NCBI GenBank assembly: GCA_903927965.1
Contig: CAIYPA010000463.1
Coordinates: forward strand, 1 to 55,581
Direction of reading: 5' to 3'
DNA from: an uncultured Bacteroidia bacterium
Lineage (GTDB): Bacteria; Bacteroidota; Bacteroidia; Bacteroidales; Prolixibacteraceae
Length of the DNA stretch: 55,581 nt
Shown: piece by piece, positions 45,268 to 53,739 of the stretch
Position numbering within the stretch: position 1 is the first letter of the stretch
Layout: each line of letters opens with the position of its first letter
Program-made: the position numbers and the translations under genes
Notes under the pieces: generated by a model
Seen by the model: the letters and a program-made list of their open reading frames with translations, nothing else
What the model was told of the DNA's origin: nothing
Databases searched by the model: none

Positions 45268-45666
45268 ATGGACAACAGCAACAACAACGATGGGAAGACA
45301 CAGGAGAATACCATTTCTGATAAAGCAGAAGAACTGATCGGAAAAGGGAAAGATCTGGCGGATAAAGCCGAAGATTTTTTCCAGGAGACGGTGATTAAGG
45401 TCAAAGGCAGTGAAACATTCGGTTCAGTATTGAGCTTCCTTAAAAAAGCGGAAGGTTTCATTGAGGAAAAGGCCGATGAATTCCAATCGGGTGAGATGGG
45501 AGCAAAAATCGAATCCCTTAAAGATCAGACAGAAGCACAGGCAGATGAAATCATCCGAAAGGTAAAGGAGGCAAGCCAGAAAATAGGAGACCGTGTCGAA
45601 GATACAATCGACGCGCTGAAGGGGAAAAAAGATTCACCAAAGAACGAAAACGGGTCTGGGATTTAA
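45268..45666 (+). CDS. Small charged helical protein, LEA/YtxH-like, unknown function
   Basis: The 132-residue soluble protein has no signal peptide. It is almost all amphipathic helix rich in Ala, Glu, Lys and Asp (KAEELIGKGKDLADKAEDFF, KDQTEAQADEIIRKVKEASQ), with 11-residue-type periodicity as in LEA-like or apolipoprotein-like proteins. The N-terminus is Asn-rich and the C-terminus is disordered. A stress-protection or membrane-surface role is possible but not shown. It is read toward htpG and shares a terminator with it. Confidence 0.75.
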   Translation: MDNSNNNDGKTQENTISDKAEELIGKGKDLADKAEDFFQETVIKVKGSETFGSVLSFLKKAEGFIEEKADEFQSGEMGAKIESLKDQTEAQADEIIRKVKEASQKIGDRVEDTIDALKGKKDSPKNENGSGI

Positions 45667-45673
45667 ACTGAAA

Positions 45674-45706
45674 AAAGCCTGCCATCCGTTTCTGGAGGCA
45701 GGCTTT
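45674..45706. terminator. Bidirectional terminator between the small helical gene and htpG
   Basis: AAAGCCTGCC (45674-45683) and GGCAGGCTTT (45697-45706) form a perfect 10-bp stem. Part of the loop can also pair (TCC/GGA). On the minus strand the stem is followed by a run of T, so it is a classic intrinsic terminator for htpG; on the plus strand the tail is weaker. Confidence 0.8.
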
Positions 45707-45730
45707 CCACTCTAATCACTTGTTCACAAA

Positions 45731-47779
45731 CTATTTAATCAAATCAACACTCCGCTTTACGAAGTTGTTCAATGCTTCGCCACGTAACATGTTGTTTGCA
45801 AGCAGTGCCAGATCGACCAATTGTTTTGCCAGTTGGTTGCCTGCACCAAATTCTTCAAGCTTTTTGCGCTTTTGCTCTTCGAGATCCGATATTTTTGTTT
45901 CAACCTCTTTTAGTAAATCTTTTTCTTCTTGCGGAATTTCCTCTTCCTTTTTCCCTTGTTTGAGCTTCAAGAGGGATTCCTTCTCACTCTTAAACTTCAA
46001 CAATTCAGTAGTTGTTAAGTTCAATGCAGGGGTCACTATTTCATGTTTTTCTTTAATGACCCTCTTTACAAGCGGATGGGCAATATTGATCACCAGATTG
46101 TAACTGTCTGGCATGTCCCCATAAAAGCTCATCCCTGCCTGCATTTTTGACATATCCTTCATCCGTCGCATAAATTCGTTCTGTGTGACGACCATTGGTG
46201 ATCCATTTTCGCCCAGATCATGGAAATCAATGATGAACTGGCCACGCTCTTTCGGCATAATTGCCTGGAATATAGGGCTTAGTTCATTTTTTTCATCCAA
46301 TGAAAGTGGGCTTTCCTTGCCCGATTCCTTTGAAATGAGTTTATCGACAACATCAGAGTCAACACGTACAAAGTGTTTGTCAGGAAATTTCTGCTCAAAA
46401 TGGTTGAAAAGTGGTGTGGCAAGCACGTCGTTCATCAGCAAAACATCATAACCTTTGTTTTTGGCTGCCTCGATAAAGCTAAACTGTTCGTCCTTGTTGG
46501 TTGCATAAAGGTAAACCAGTTTATTGTCTTTGTCTTTCTGGTTGTTGCTGATGATCCCTTCATACTCTTCCCATGTAAACGATTTACCATCCGTATTTTG
46601 GAACAGGAAGAATTTCAACGCTTTTTCATAGAACTTTTCGTCGGTCAACATTCCATATTCGATGAAAAGCTTCAGGTCGTTCCATTTTTCTTCAAATTCA
46701 GTCCTTTTATCCTTGAAGATTTCAGCCAACCGGTCAGCAACTTTTTTGGTGATATGGCCACTGATTTTCTTGACGTTTGAATCGCTTTGCAGATAGGAAC
46801 GCGATACGTTCAAAGGGATATCGGGGGAGTCAAGTACACCATGCAGAAGTGTTAAAAATTCGGGTACGATCCCCTCAACCGAATCGGTTACAAATACCTG
46901 ATTACAATAGAGTTGTATTTTATTTTTCTGAACCTCGAAATTGTTTTTCAGTTTCGGGAAATAGAGGATTCCCGTTAGGTTGAACGGATAATCGACATTC
47001 AGGTGAATATTGAACAACGGCTCATCACCATATGGATAGAGCTTATGGTAGAAACTTGTGTAATCTTCCTCTTTCAGGTCAACAGGTTTCTTTGTCCATG
47101 CAGGAACCGTATCGTTGATCTGGTTATCTTCTGCGGTGTCTTCGTATTTGCCATCTTTCCACTCTTTTTTCTTGCCAAAAATAATTGGAACAGGAAGGAA
47201 CTTGCAATACTTGTTCAGCATTTCTGTAATTCTGGTATCCTCAAGGAACTCAACAGAATCTGAATTGATGTGCATAATGATATCAGTTCCGACTTCTGCC
47301 TTTTCAGCATCTTCGATCATGTATTCAGGTGAACCGTCGCAAATCCAGCGGACTGCTTTCGCATCTTCCTGATAGGAACGGGTGATGATTTCAACCTCTT
47401 CGGAAACCATAAATGAGGAGTAAAACCCTAGCCCAAAATGTCCGATAATGGCATTTGCATCGTTCTTATACTTTTCAAGGAACTCGTTTGCTCCCGAGAA
47501 TGCAATCTGGTTGATGAATTTTTCAATTTCTTCGGCGGTCATCCCGATGCCGTTGTCGGAAACTGTAATTGTTTTTGCCTCTTTGTTCAGGCTGACCCTT
47601 ACTTTTAAATCGTCGATGTTCCCCTTGTATTTGCCAGCTGATGCAACTGTTTTGAGTTTTTGGGTTGCATCGACAGCATTTGAAATAATTTCACGCAGGA
47701 AAATGTCGTGGTCGGAATAGAGGAATTTTTTGATAATCGGAAACAGGTTTTCGCTTGTAACCCCAATCTTACCTTTCAT
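45731..47779 (-). CDS. htpG: Molecular chaperone HtpG (Hsp90)
   Basis: The 682-residue ATP-driven chaperone has an N-terminal GHKL ATPase domain with E30 in FLREIISNAVDA, the DNGIGM loop (75-80) and the GHFGLGFYSSFMV lid. The middle domain includes the RSYLQSD arginine loop. A C-terminal dimerisation domain follows. The position written NASDA in many homologues reads NAVDA here. It is about 60 residues longer than the E. coli protein, mainly in a charged insertion (KQGKKEEEIPQEEKDLLKEV) near the C-terminal side, as in other Bacteroidota. It acts in the cytoplasm and is transcribed alone. Confidence 0.97.
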   Translation of the reverse strand: MKGKIGVTSENLFPIIKKFLYSDHDIFLREIISNAVDATQKLKTVASAGKYKGNIDDLKVRVSLNKEAKTITVSDNGIGMTAEEIEKFINQIAFSGANEFLEKYKNDANAIIGHFGLGFYSSFMVSEEVEIITRSYQEDAKAVRWICDGSPEYMIEDAEKAEVGTDIIMHINSDSVEFLEDTRITEMLNKYCKFLPVPIIFGKKKEWKDGKYEDTAEDNQINDTVPAWTKKPVDLKEEDYTSFYHKLYPYGDEPLFNIHLNVDYPFNLTGILYFPKLKNNFEVQKNKIQLYCNQVFVTDSVEGIVPEFLTLLHGVLDSPDIPLNVSRSYLQSDSNVKKISGHITKKVADRLAEIFKDKRTEFEEKWNDLKLFIEYGMLTDEKFYEKALKFFLFQNTDGKSFTWEEYEGIISNNQKDKDNKLVYLYATNKDEQFSFIEAAKNKGYDVLLMNDVLATPLFNHFEQKFPDKHFVRVDSDVVDKLISKESGKESPLSLDEKNELSPIFQAIMPKERGQFIIDFHDLGENGSPMVVTQNEFMRRMKDMSKMQAGMSFYGDMPDSYNLVINIAHPLVKRVIKEKHEIVTPALNLTTTELLKFKSEKESLLKLKQGKKEEEIPQEEKDLLKEVETKISDLEEQKRKKLEEFGAGNQLAKQLVDLALLANNMLRGEALNNFVKRSVDLIK

Positions 47780-47987
47780 ACTATCTATTTTAAGTGTTAA
47801 ATTTTAAAATTTGTTCAACCTAATGTCAAAGCATATGCCACAACAAGATTTCTGACTTAGTGGCAGAAAACAGCTCAGGCAATTGCCAAATAAGACAAAA
47901 TTTCACATTTTTTGAAAACGGTTTCAGTTGCATTTTCTATAAATCTTTTGAACGGTATCTCGCCTCCGAAATCTATTTCCGGCATTA

Positions 47988-48084
47988 CGATGATCTTTGT
48001 AAGCCCTCCGATGATCTTTGTAACCATTACGATGATCTTTGTTAGTCCTACGATGATCTTTGTAACTATTACGATGATCTTTGT
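47988..48084. repeat. Five direct repeats with an exact 21-bp period
   Basis: CGATGATCTTTGT occurs at 47988, 48009, 48030, 48051 and 48072, each exactly 21 bases after the last. The 8-base spacers alternate between an AGCCCTC/AGTCCTA type and an AACCATTA/AACTATTA type, so there is also a 42-bp period. A unit of 21 bases is two helical turns or seven codons. Open frames cross it in several phases but none has other coding support. Confidence 0.85.
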
Positions 48085-48154
48085 TAGGTGTCCAAAGATT
48101 GTATCTGTTGTTACAAAATTCATCAATAGATGAATTGCCTGATTTCAGTCCAGC

Positions 48155-48610
48155 GGAGCCATTACCTCGTAGAGGTTTCAGTATTGTAGAAAAATATTCA
48201 TCAGAATCCAGGCGGCGCAACGACAAACCAGAAAAAGGATCGAAGGTTTTCTGCGCCGCAATGCCAAAACCCAAAAATTGAATTACAATACAAATAAGGC
48301 AAATATGGTTGGTTTATCTCCTTGTTATTAAGCTATTAAGGTTAAAAAAAGGAAAAATAAGGTTTGATTTACCTTCAAACCTTATACCACTTTCTTTTAT
48401 AATAAAAAGTTTCGAAGTTTGTTTTAGTGTCCGGGTGACTGGATCCCCTAATCTTCACCTTGGCAATTGCTAAAAGTCACCGGGATACAAATTTGAGACT
48501 GATGGTTACCTTTGAAAATAAAACATTTTTAGGATGCAGTGTCCCGGCGACTTTGAGCTAAGGCTAGAACATTGAGATTCTGCTAACTAGTCACCCGGAC
48601 ACTATTTCAA
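48155..48610. repeat. Cassette-flank block, copy 1
   Basis: This block and the block at 53740-54200 share the same elements in the same order and orientation: ACCTCGTAGAGGTT, the GCGGCGCA/TGCGCCGC hairpin with GATCGAAGGTTTTC, an AATACAAATAAGG string, the TAAGGTTTGA/TCAAACCTTA stem-loop, and TAGTGTCCGGGTGACT inverted repeats. The shared order points to a segmental duplication. Confidence 0.75.
48425..48604. mobile_element. 180-bp MITE-like element with perfect 16-bp terminal inverted repeats
   Basis: TAGTGTCCGGGTGACT (48425-48440) and AGTCACCCGGACACTA (48589-48604) are exact reverse complements. Inside are a second, diverged pair: AGTCACCGGGATAC (48475-48488) and GTGTCCCGGCGACT (48539-48552). 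It can thus be read as two stem-loops in a row. If the repeats start at GTGTCC, each end is flanked by TA. It has no open frame for a transposase; a non-autonomous transposon is one reading, a paired structural hairpin the other. Confidence 0.5.
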
Positions 48611-48714
48611 ATTTTAAAGTAAACCTTATTTATCATTCTTTTTCGACCTTAATAGCCATCGTCTGCCCCACAACCAAAACCTTATTTACCTTATTTATAA
48701 CATTATAGATCTAA

Positions 48715-48880
48715 TCATTTGGCAGTCTCCCCACCTGTTACTTTGCCCCATTTGTTGTGAGGCCTCTGTTTATCCAGTACAGCTCGTTCCTTGTCAAACA
48801 AAGCAATCTGTTGCAGCCCACCATCTTGAAAACAGCATACACAAAACGTAAAGAAACACGTTCCGTGTTTCCTGGCACAA
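48715..48880 (-). pseudogene. Coding-like 3' tail after FISUMP gene 1
   Basis: Directly after the FISUMP stop and in a +1 frame to it, an open stretch reads CFQDGG.. LFDKERAVLDKQRPHNKWGKVTG and ends at a TGA (48715-48717). The same peptide follows FISUMP gene 2. Of nine changed codons in the aligned core four are silent and some others are conservative (R/K, H/Y), so this may be a remnant of a coding sequence. It has no good start of its own. Confidence 0.4.
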
Positions 48881-51289
48881 TCAATCCCGTAAACAGCGCA
48901 CGGAAAAACCCCAATACTTAAAGTCGCTGTACCTGCTTACACGGCTGTAATCGTAGCGCATGCCCCGGTACCAAGCACTTGAAGCTGAGTATTCCGCAGA
49001 GGACCACCAGTAACCGTTGTAGCCATTGTTGTGGAACGTTCCATCGTAGCTACGGTCGCCACCCGGAAGCGCAGTAAAACCAGTATTGTTTGTTGCGCCG
49101 GTATTGGGTGTGCTCCAATGAGATGTGCCTGTTTCTTTTAGTTTGCCACCTGCAATACTTTCCCCGCCAAGATAAGTGGTCAAGGTAGTCCATTCAGCAT
49201 CTGTAGGCACATGCCACCCTACAGGGGCAATATTACGGCTGTCGGCAATCGCATACCAGTTGTATAAAGCGCCATAGGGATTCTTGTAGGTTGCAGCATC
49301 GTTATTGTACCAGCAATATGTGCCAGTAACCAATACAGACCAATCTCCAGTTAGATTAGGTATCGCATCGCCGTTTCGATATTTGGTTGTCTTGAGGTTT
49401 TCGGCCATCCATGTTTGGGTGCCAATTGTAATGGTCTTGTAAACATTCCCATCGTTATCTGTCATTGTCCCATATGACAGGTCAGGATTAAAAATTATAG
49501 GACTAATACTGGTCAGAGTTTTAAAGGTAATTTCGTTCCCATAACCTGTTCCTGTACTGTTTGTTGCATAAGCCCTTAAATAATACGTCGTATTTTCGGT
49601 AAGGCCAGTAAGGCTGCTTGTAAAAATTCCAATCCCAGTACCATCGGAGGTTTTGGAATTGGCTGTTGTTGGATTAGCAGTCGTTGCCCAGCAAACGCCA
49701 CGGGCTGTCACTTCGGAACCTCCATCACTTGAAATATTACCACCAATAATAGCTGTAGCTGAAGCAATTGCTGAAGCTTCAGTGGTAGTCAGGTTAGGTA
49801 CAACCGGATAGTCTTTGATACACCTGACTGAGAATCCATATTGTTTAACGTAGTAACCGTTAACAAAAAGGGCACCATAGTAGCCGAGTTTTCGGCACCA
49901 GGCCATTGTAGCATCGAAAGAAGTGCTACTCCACCAAAGGCCTGTCCTGCCCACATCGTTGAATGTACCGCCATCGTAGAAACGGTCACCTCCAGGAAGG
50001 GCCGTAAAGCCACTACCATTTGTGGCACTGGTATTTGGGGATGCCCAATGTTCCATACCTGTTTCTTTTAGTTCGCCCCCTGCATACCAACCCCCAAAAT
50101 AATCAATTAAAGTCGTCCACTCGGCATCGGTAGGTACGTGCCAGCCTTCTGGTGCTATTTTGCGGCTGTCGGCAACTGCGTACCAATTGTACAATGCCCC
50201 ATAAATAGCCTTATAAGAGGCAACATCGTTATTGTTCCAGCAATAAGCACCAGTTGATAAAGCTATCCATGCAGCATTGTCTGTCACATTGTCTATGAGG
50301 TCTCCGTTTCGGTATTTGGTAGTTCTTAGGTTTTCAGCCATCCAGGTATGCGTACCAATTGTGATCGTTTTGTAAATATTGCCATCGTAGTCGGTCATTG
50401 TTCCATAGGTCAGGTCGGGATTGAAGATTATTGGACCCAGAGTCGCAAGTGTCTTAATCGTGATTTCGTTTCCATAACCCGGCCCAACACTGTTTGTCGC
50501 ATAAGCCCTTATATAATAAGTGGTATTTTTGGTAAGGTTGATGAGATGGCTTGTAAAACTGCCTAATTCTGTGCCATCAGAGGTTCTTGAATCTGTTATT
50601 GTTGGATTCGGGGCGGTTCCCCAACAAACTCCGCGATCCGTAACCGTTGCTCCCCCATCTTCGGTAATATTGCCACCACTTGTTGCTGTGGTTGAACCAA
50701 TAGCTGAAGCAACTATTGTGGTTAACGTCGGTACCGAACAAGCCAAAGTTGGCTGGGTCAAAGTCAATGGCAACGAATATCCACAAGTATTGTATGCCCA
50801 GACATACCGAGTGTAGGTGCTGCTACAGGTCAGACCAGTTTCGGCTTTTGAAGTCACCGTGTCCATAAGGGTTGCAGTGGCATAATTGTTGGAAATGTTC
50901 CATCTGTACCCTGATGCATAAGGCACACCTTTCCAGTCCCAAACAACGCTTGTAGCAGTTGGGACGTTAATTGCCATTGTTGGGGTTAAAGGTGATAAGC
51001 AATTAAGATTCAATATGCTCCAATTGCCATCGGTAAAAGTTGACAATACGCCCTTGCCATCCGGGCGGCAGTCGGTGCAATAAACGATCAGGCCATCGGC
51101 AGGGTTAGGGATTGCGTTCATCTCTGCATGGGTCATCCTGGGTGGAAGGAAACCTTTGTTGTTCGACTTCACATCGAGCATTGCCGAATTGTTTGGGGAG
51201 CTACCATCTGCGTTAATGGCAACCTGTGAAAATAGCAAACTGCTCTTAATCAATAGGAATAAGACGAAAAGGCAAAACTTGACTCTCAT
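48881..51289 (-). CDS. Secreted protein with two FN3-FISUMP repeats
   Basis: With the start at 51289 the protein has 802 residues. The frame is open to 51421, but the promoter lies inside that stretch and the paralogue starts at the same Met. A signal peptide (1-21, cut near LFSQ) leads to a domain with VAINADGSSPNNSAMLDVKSNN, as in tail-fibre-like heads. FN3-like repeats with GVCWGTAPNPT and TTYYIRAYATNSVGPGYGNEI follow. A FISUMP domain comes next (TITIGTHTWMAENLRTTKYRNGD, GWHVPTDAEWTTL, GFSVRC), and the FN3-FISUMP pair is then repeated. FISUMP is a domain of unknown function named after Fibrobacter succinogenes paralogues. No T9SS sorting domain is seen at the C-terminus. It is probably a surface or periplasmic protein. 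Confidence 0.93.
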   Translation of the reverse strand: MRVKFCLFVLFLLIKSSLLFSQVAINADGSSPNNSAMLDVKSNNKGFLPPRMTHAEMNAIPNPADGLIVYCTDCRPDGKGVLSTFTDGNWSILNLNCLSPLTPTMAINVPTATSVVWDWKGVPYASGYRWNISNNYATATLMDTVTSKAETGLTCSSTYTRYVWAYNTCGYSLPLTLTQPTLACSVPTLTTIVASAIGSTTATSGGNITEDGGATVTDRGVCWGTAPNPTITDSRTSDGTELGSFTSHLINLTKNTTYYIRAYATNSVGPGYGNEITIKTLATLGPIIFNPDLTYGTMTDYDGNIYKTITIGTHTWMAENLRTTKYRNGDLIDNVTDNAAWIALSTGAYCWNNNDVASYKAIYGALYNWYAVADSRKIAPEGWHVPTDAEWTTLIDYFGGWYAGGELKETGMEHWASPNTSATNGSGFTALPGGDRFYDGGTFNDVGRTGLWWSSTSFDATMAWCRKLGYYGALFVNGYYVKQYGFSVRCIKDYPVVPNLTTTEASAIASATAIIGGNISSDGGSEVTARGVCWATTANPTTANSKTSDGTGIGIFTSSLTGLTENTTYYLRAYATNSTGTGYGNEITFKTLTSISPIIFNPDLSYGTMTDNDGNVYKTITIGTQTWMAENLKTTKYRNGDAIPNLTGDWSVLVTGTYCWYNNDAATYKNPYGALYNWYAIADSRNIAPVGWHVPTDAEWTTLTTYLGGESIAGGKLKETGTSHWSTPNTGATNNTGFTALPGGDRSYDGTFHNNGYNGYWWSSAEYSASSAWYRGMRYDYSRVSRYSDFKYWGFSVRCLRD

Positions 51290-51327
51290 TTCAGGTAAGT
51301 TATAAATAAATACTTCAGGGAATTTCC

Positions 51328-51358
51328 CAAAACTACAAACAAAATATTGGATGGCAAA
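51328..51358 (-). promoter_or_regulatory. Bacteroidota-type promoter of FISUMP gene 1
   Basis: On the minus strand TTTG (51355-51358), a 19-base spacer and TAGTTTTG (51328-51335) form a full match to the consensus. The start of transcription would be about 34 bases before the ATG at 51289. The sequence from -33 to the TTTGGGAAA past the -7 box is almost the same as at FISUMP gene 2. Confidence 0.75.
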
Positions 51359-51421
51359 AGGAAAAGGAAGTTGGTTTAAAGAAAAAATATTATGGTAGTT
51401 CAACATAATAACCGGGAACAC

Positions 51422-51865
51422 ATGGCAAAACGCATTTTATAGCGTTATACTTTCTGGAGCATACACCATTTAATTTCCAATTAGATTGTGTGTTCGACCC
51501 AGAATACCTTTATCCTACTATCCTACAATACTATAACCTCAACGAGGTTAAACTTTTGTTGGCAATGTTAATAAGTAAAAATAAAGCATATAATATCAAT
51601 CACATTAAAAATCTCGAACTTTGTTTTTTTTAACTTAAAAACCATCCTTTGAACTCCCAACCAAGACCTTATTTACCCTATTTGTTTCCTGCTAATCCCT
51701 ACCAATAGCCAATTACTGCTCCTGTCACTTTGCCCATTTTGTTGTAAGGTTTCTGTTTATCCAATACAACCCGTTCCTTATCAAACAAAGCAATCCGTTG
51801 CAGTCCAACAACTTGAAAACAGAATACATAAAACTGTCCGACACATTCCGTGTTCACTGATATAC
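51422..51865. other. Spacer between the two FISUMP genes
   Basis: It carries the palindrome AACCTCAACGAGGTT (51535-51549) and an ACCTTATTTACC-type stretch shared with the region at 48680. The conserved tail of FISUMP gene 2 also lies here. The GC hairpin and the GTGTCCGGGTGACT element found beside the outer flanks are missing. Confidence 0.65.
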
Positions 51866-51881
51866 CTAGTCTTTCACGCAC
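51699..51881 (-). pseudogene. Coding-like 3' tail after FISUMP gene 2
   Basis: An open stretch of 60 codons with a GTG start overlaps the last bases of FISUMP gene 2 in another frame. It reads CFQVVGLQRIALFDKERV and continues through LDKQKPYNKMGKVTG to a TAG. It matches the tail after FISUMP gene 1 over about 45 residues. The reading frame relative to the FISUMP gene differs from copy 1, so a simple fused end is unlikely in the present state. Confidence 0.4.
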
Positions 51882-53344
51882 CTGACCGAGAAGCCGAAAT
51901 TCTTAGCCCAGCTAGTTCGGTTGACATCGGCATTGGAATTGTCAAGATAGTAGGTCCACATGTAAACTGCATTCTCGGCAGTGTTGGTCCAATAAAAGCT
52001 GTAGCTGCCCAATGAGAAAAACGAACCATCACCATAGCTTCGGTAGCCACCCGGAAGAACTGTAAAACCACTACTATTGGTCGCCCCAGTATTTGGTGCT
52101 AGCCAATGGGATAAACCTATTTCTTTCAGTTTGTCCCCTGATAAACTGGTGCCTCCAAGGTAATCTATTAAAGTGCCCCACTCAGCATCACTAGCAACAT
52201 GCCATCCAGAAGGGGCTATGTTACGGCTGTCCGCAACTGCAAACCAATTGTACAAAGCACCATATATTGCCTTATATTGGGTCTCATTGTTGCTATACCA
52301 ACAATAGACACCGGTTTCCAAATCGGTCCAATTTCCAGTTTCATTGGTTATCGGGTCACCATTGCTGTATTTGGTGGTCCGCAGGTTTTCCGCCATCCAG
52401 GTCTGAGTTCCAATGGTAATGGTTTTGTAAACGTTGCCATCGATATCGGTCACAGTCCCATAGGTCAGATTGGGATTAAAGTTTATCCCACTTGTATTGG
52501 CAAGTGTTTTTATCATTATTCCGTTCCCATAGCCTGTCCCATTGCTATTTGTTGCATATGCCCTTAGATAATAGGTTGTATTATCGGTAAGACCTGTTAG
52601 GCTGCTTACGAAAATGCCCATGCCCGCACCGTCTGTAGTTTTTGAATTGGCAATTGTTGGATTTGGGGAAGTTCCCCAACAAACACCACGCGTCGTTACC
52701 GGGGAACCACCGTCACCAATAATATATCCGCCACTTGTTGCAGTTGCTGTTCCAATAGAAGAGGCAGCGGTAGTCGTTAAGGTAGGTACAGAACAAGTAA
52801 GGGTTGTTTGAGACATGGTTGAGGGAACCGAGTTTCCACAGGAATTGTAAGCCCAAACATACCGTGTGTAGGCTGTGTTGCAAGCCAGGCCGGTTTCGGT
52901 TTTTGTTGTCATCGTATCCATTTGTATTGAAGAGGCAAAATCATTTGTTGAGTTCCATTTGTAACCAGTTGCATAAGGAACTCCTTGCCAGTCCCAAACG
53001 ATTGTGGTTGTAAATGGAACACTTTGTTTTATTGTTGGAGCCAAAGGTTTTAAACAATTAGAAGTCAATGTTTTCCAGTCTCCACCCATAAAAATGGAAA
53101 GTACACCATTTCCGTCCTCACCGCAGTCGGTGCAATAAACGATCAGGCCATCGGCAGGATTGGGAATTAAGCTCATATCCACATGGGTCATTCTAGGTGG
53201 CAGTAAACCTTTGTTGTTCGACTTCAGATCAAGCAGTGCCGAACTGTTTGCGTTGCTGCCATCTGCGTTAATGGCAACCTGTGAAAATAGAACACTGCTC
53301 TTAATCAAGAGGAAGAAGACGAACAGGGAAGTCTTGTTTCTCAT
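51866..53344 (-). CDS. Secreted protein with one FN3-FISUMP unit
   Basis: With the start at 53344 the protein has 492 residues. The frame is open to 53458, but it runs across the promoter. The signal peptide (1-22, cut near LFSQ) and the first domain (VAINADGSNANSSALLDLKSN) are very close to those of FISUMP gene 1. FN3-like repeats (GVCWGTSPNPT, TTYYLRAYATNSNGTGYGNGI) and a single FISUMP domain (TITIGTQTWMAENLRTTKYSNGD, GWHVASDAEWGTL, FGFSVRCVKD) complete it. It is thus the same gene as its neighbour less one FN3-FISUMP unit. Function unknown; surface location is inferred from the signal peptide and FN3 repeats. Confidence 0.93.
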   Translation of the reverse strand: MRNKTSLFVFFLLIKSSVLFSQVAINADGSNANSSALLDLKSNNKGLLPPRMTHVDMSLIPNPADGLIVYCTDCGEDGNGVLSIFMGGDWKTLTSNCLKPLAPTIKQSVPFTTTIVWDWQGVPYATGYKWNSTNDFASSIQMDTMTTKTETGLACNTAYTRYVWAYNSCGNSVPSTMSQTTLTCSVPTLTTTAASSIGTATATSGGYIIGDGGSPVTTRGVCWGTSPNPTIANSKTTDGAGMGIFVSSLTGLTDNTTYYLRAYATNSNGTGYGNGIMIKTLANTSGINFNPNLTYGTVTDIDGNVYKTITIGTQTWMAENLRTTKYSNGDPITNETGNWTDLETGVYCWYSNNETQYKAIYGALYNWFAVADSRNIAPSGWHVASDAEWGTLIDYLGGTSLSGDKLKEIGLSHWLAPNTGATNSSGFTVLPGGYRSYGDGSFFSLGSYSFYWTNTAENAVYMWTYYLDNSNADVNRTSWAKNFGFSVRCVKD

Positions 53345-53383
53345 TTTGGTTAATTTTTTAATAAATATTTCAGGGAATTTTCC

Positions 53384-53414
53384 CAAAACTACAAACAAAA
53401 TATTGGATGACAAA
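53384..53414 (-). promoter_or_regulatory. Bacteroidota-type promoter of FISUMP gene 2
   Basis: On the minus strand TTTG (53411-53414), 19 bases and TAGTTTTG (53384-53391) match the consensus in full, with a leader of about 34 bases to the ATG at 53344. The spacer is identical to that of FISUMP gene 1 at all but its first base. Confidence 0.75.
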
Positions 53415-53739
53415 TGGGTTCGGATATGGGATGCAAAAAAAATATTACGATAGTGCACGGACTATAAATAGAATATTGCGATAAATCACATTTTTATTGG
53501 ATTTCGCTGTGCCGCAGTCAACCTTTGATTTTCAATTGGGATATGTGATTGCGCCAGGGTTTAACCTATACGATTGTTCTACAATAGTTTAACCTCTACG
53601 AGGTATTAATTGTGCAGAAAAAATGATTTGTGTTTCACATTTGATAATCGGATACAAGAATATGCATTTTAGTCGAAACGATAGTTATCCTATTGGCAAC
53701 AAACAATTATTGGTGTGAAATATCTGATTTCTGGCCAGC

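Larger units (their letters stand above)
47780..48880. other. 1.1-kb gene-poor, repeat-rich spacer between htpG and the FISUMP genes
   Basis: No confident gene is present. It holds a 5 x 21 bp array, an ACCTCGTAGAGGT palindrome (48164-48176), a GCGGCGCA/TGCGCCGC hairpin (48212-48259), a TAAGGTTTGA/TCAAACCTTA stem-loop (48358-48384), a 180-bp inverted-repeat element (48425-48604) and a conserved coding-like tail (48715-48880). All but the array have counterparts beside the second FISUMP gene. Confidence 0.8.

Noticed and set aside
47988-48084. CRISPR array
   Set aside because: Spacers are only 8 bp and alternate between two types; no cas gene is near.
47912-48133. 73-codon open frame across the 21-bp array
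   Set aside because: Most of it is the iteron repeated in frame; other frames are open too because the unit is a multiple of three.
48881-51421. Longer N-terminus of FISUMP gene 1
   Set aside because: The added residues cover the promoter, while the shorter form begins with a clean signal peptide, as in gene 2.
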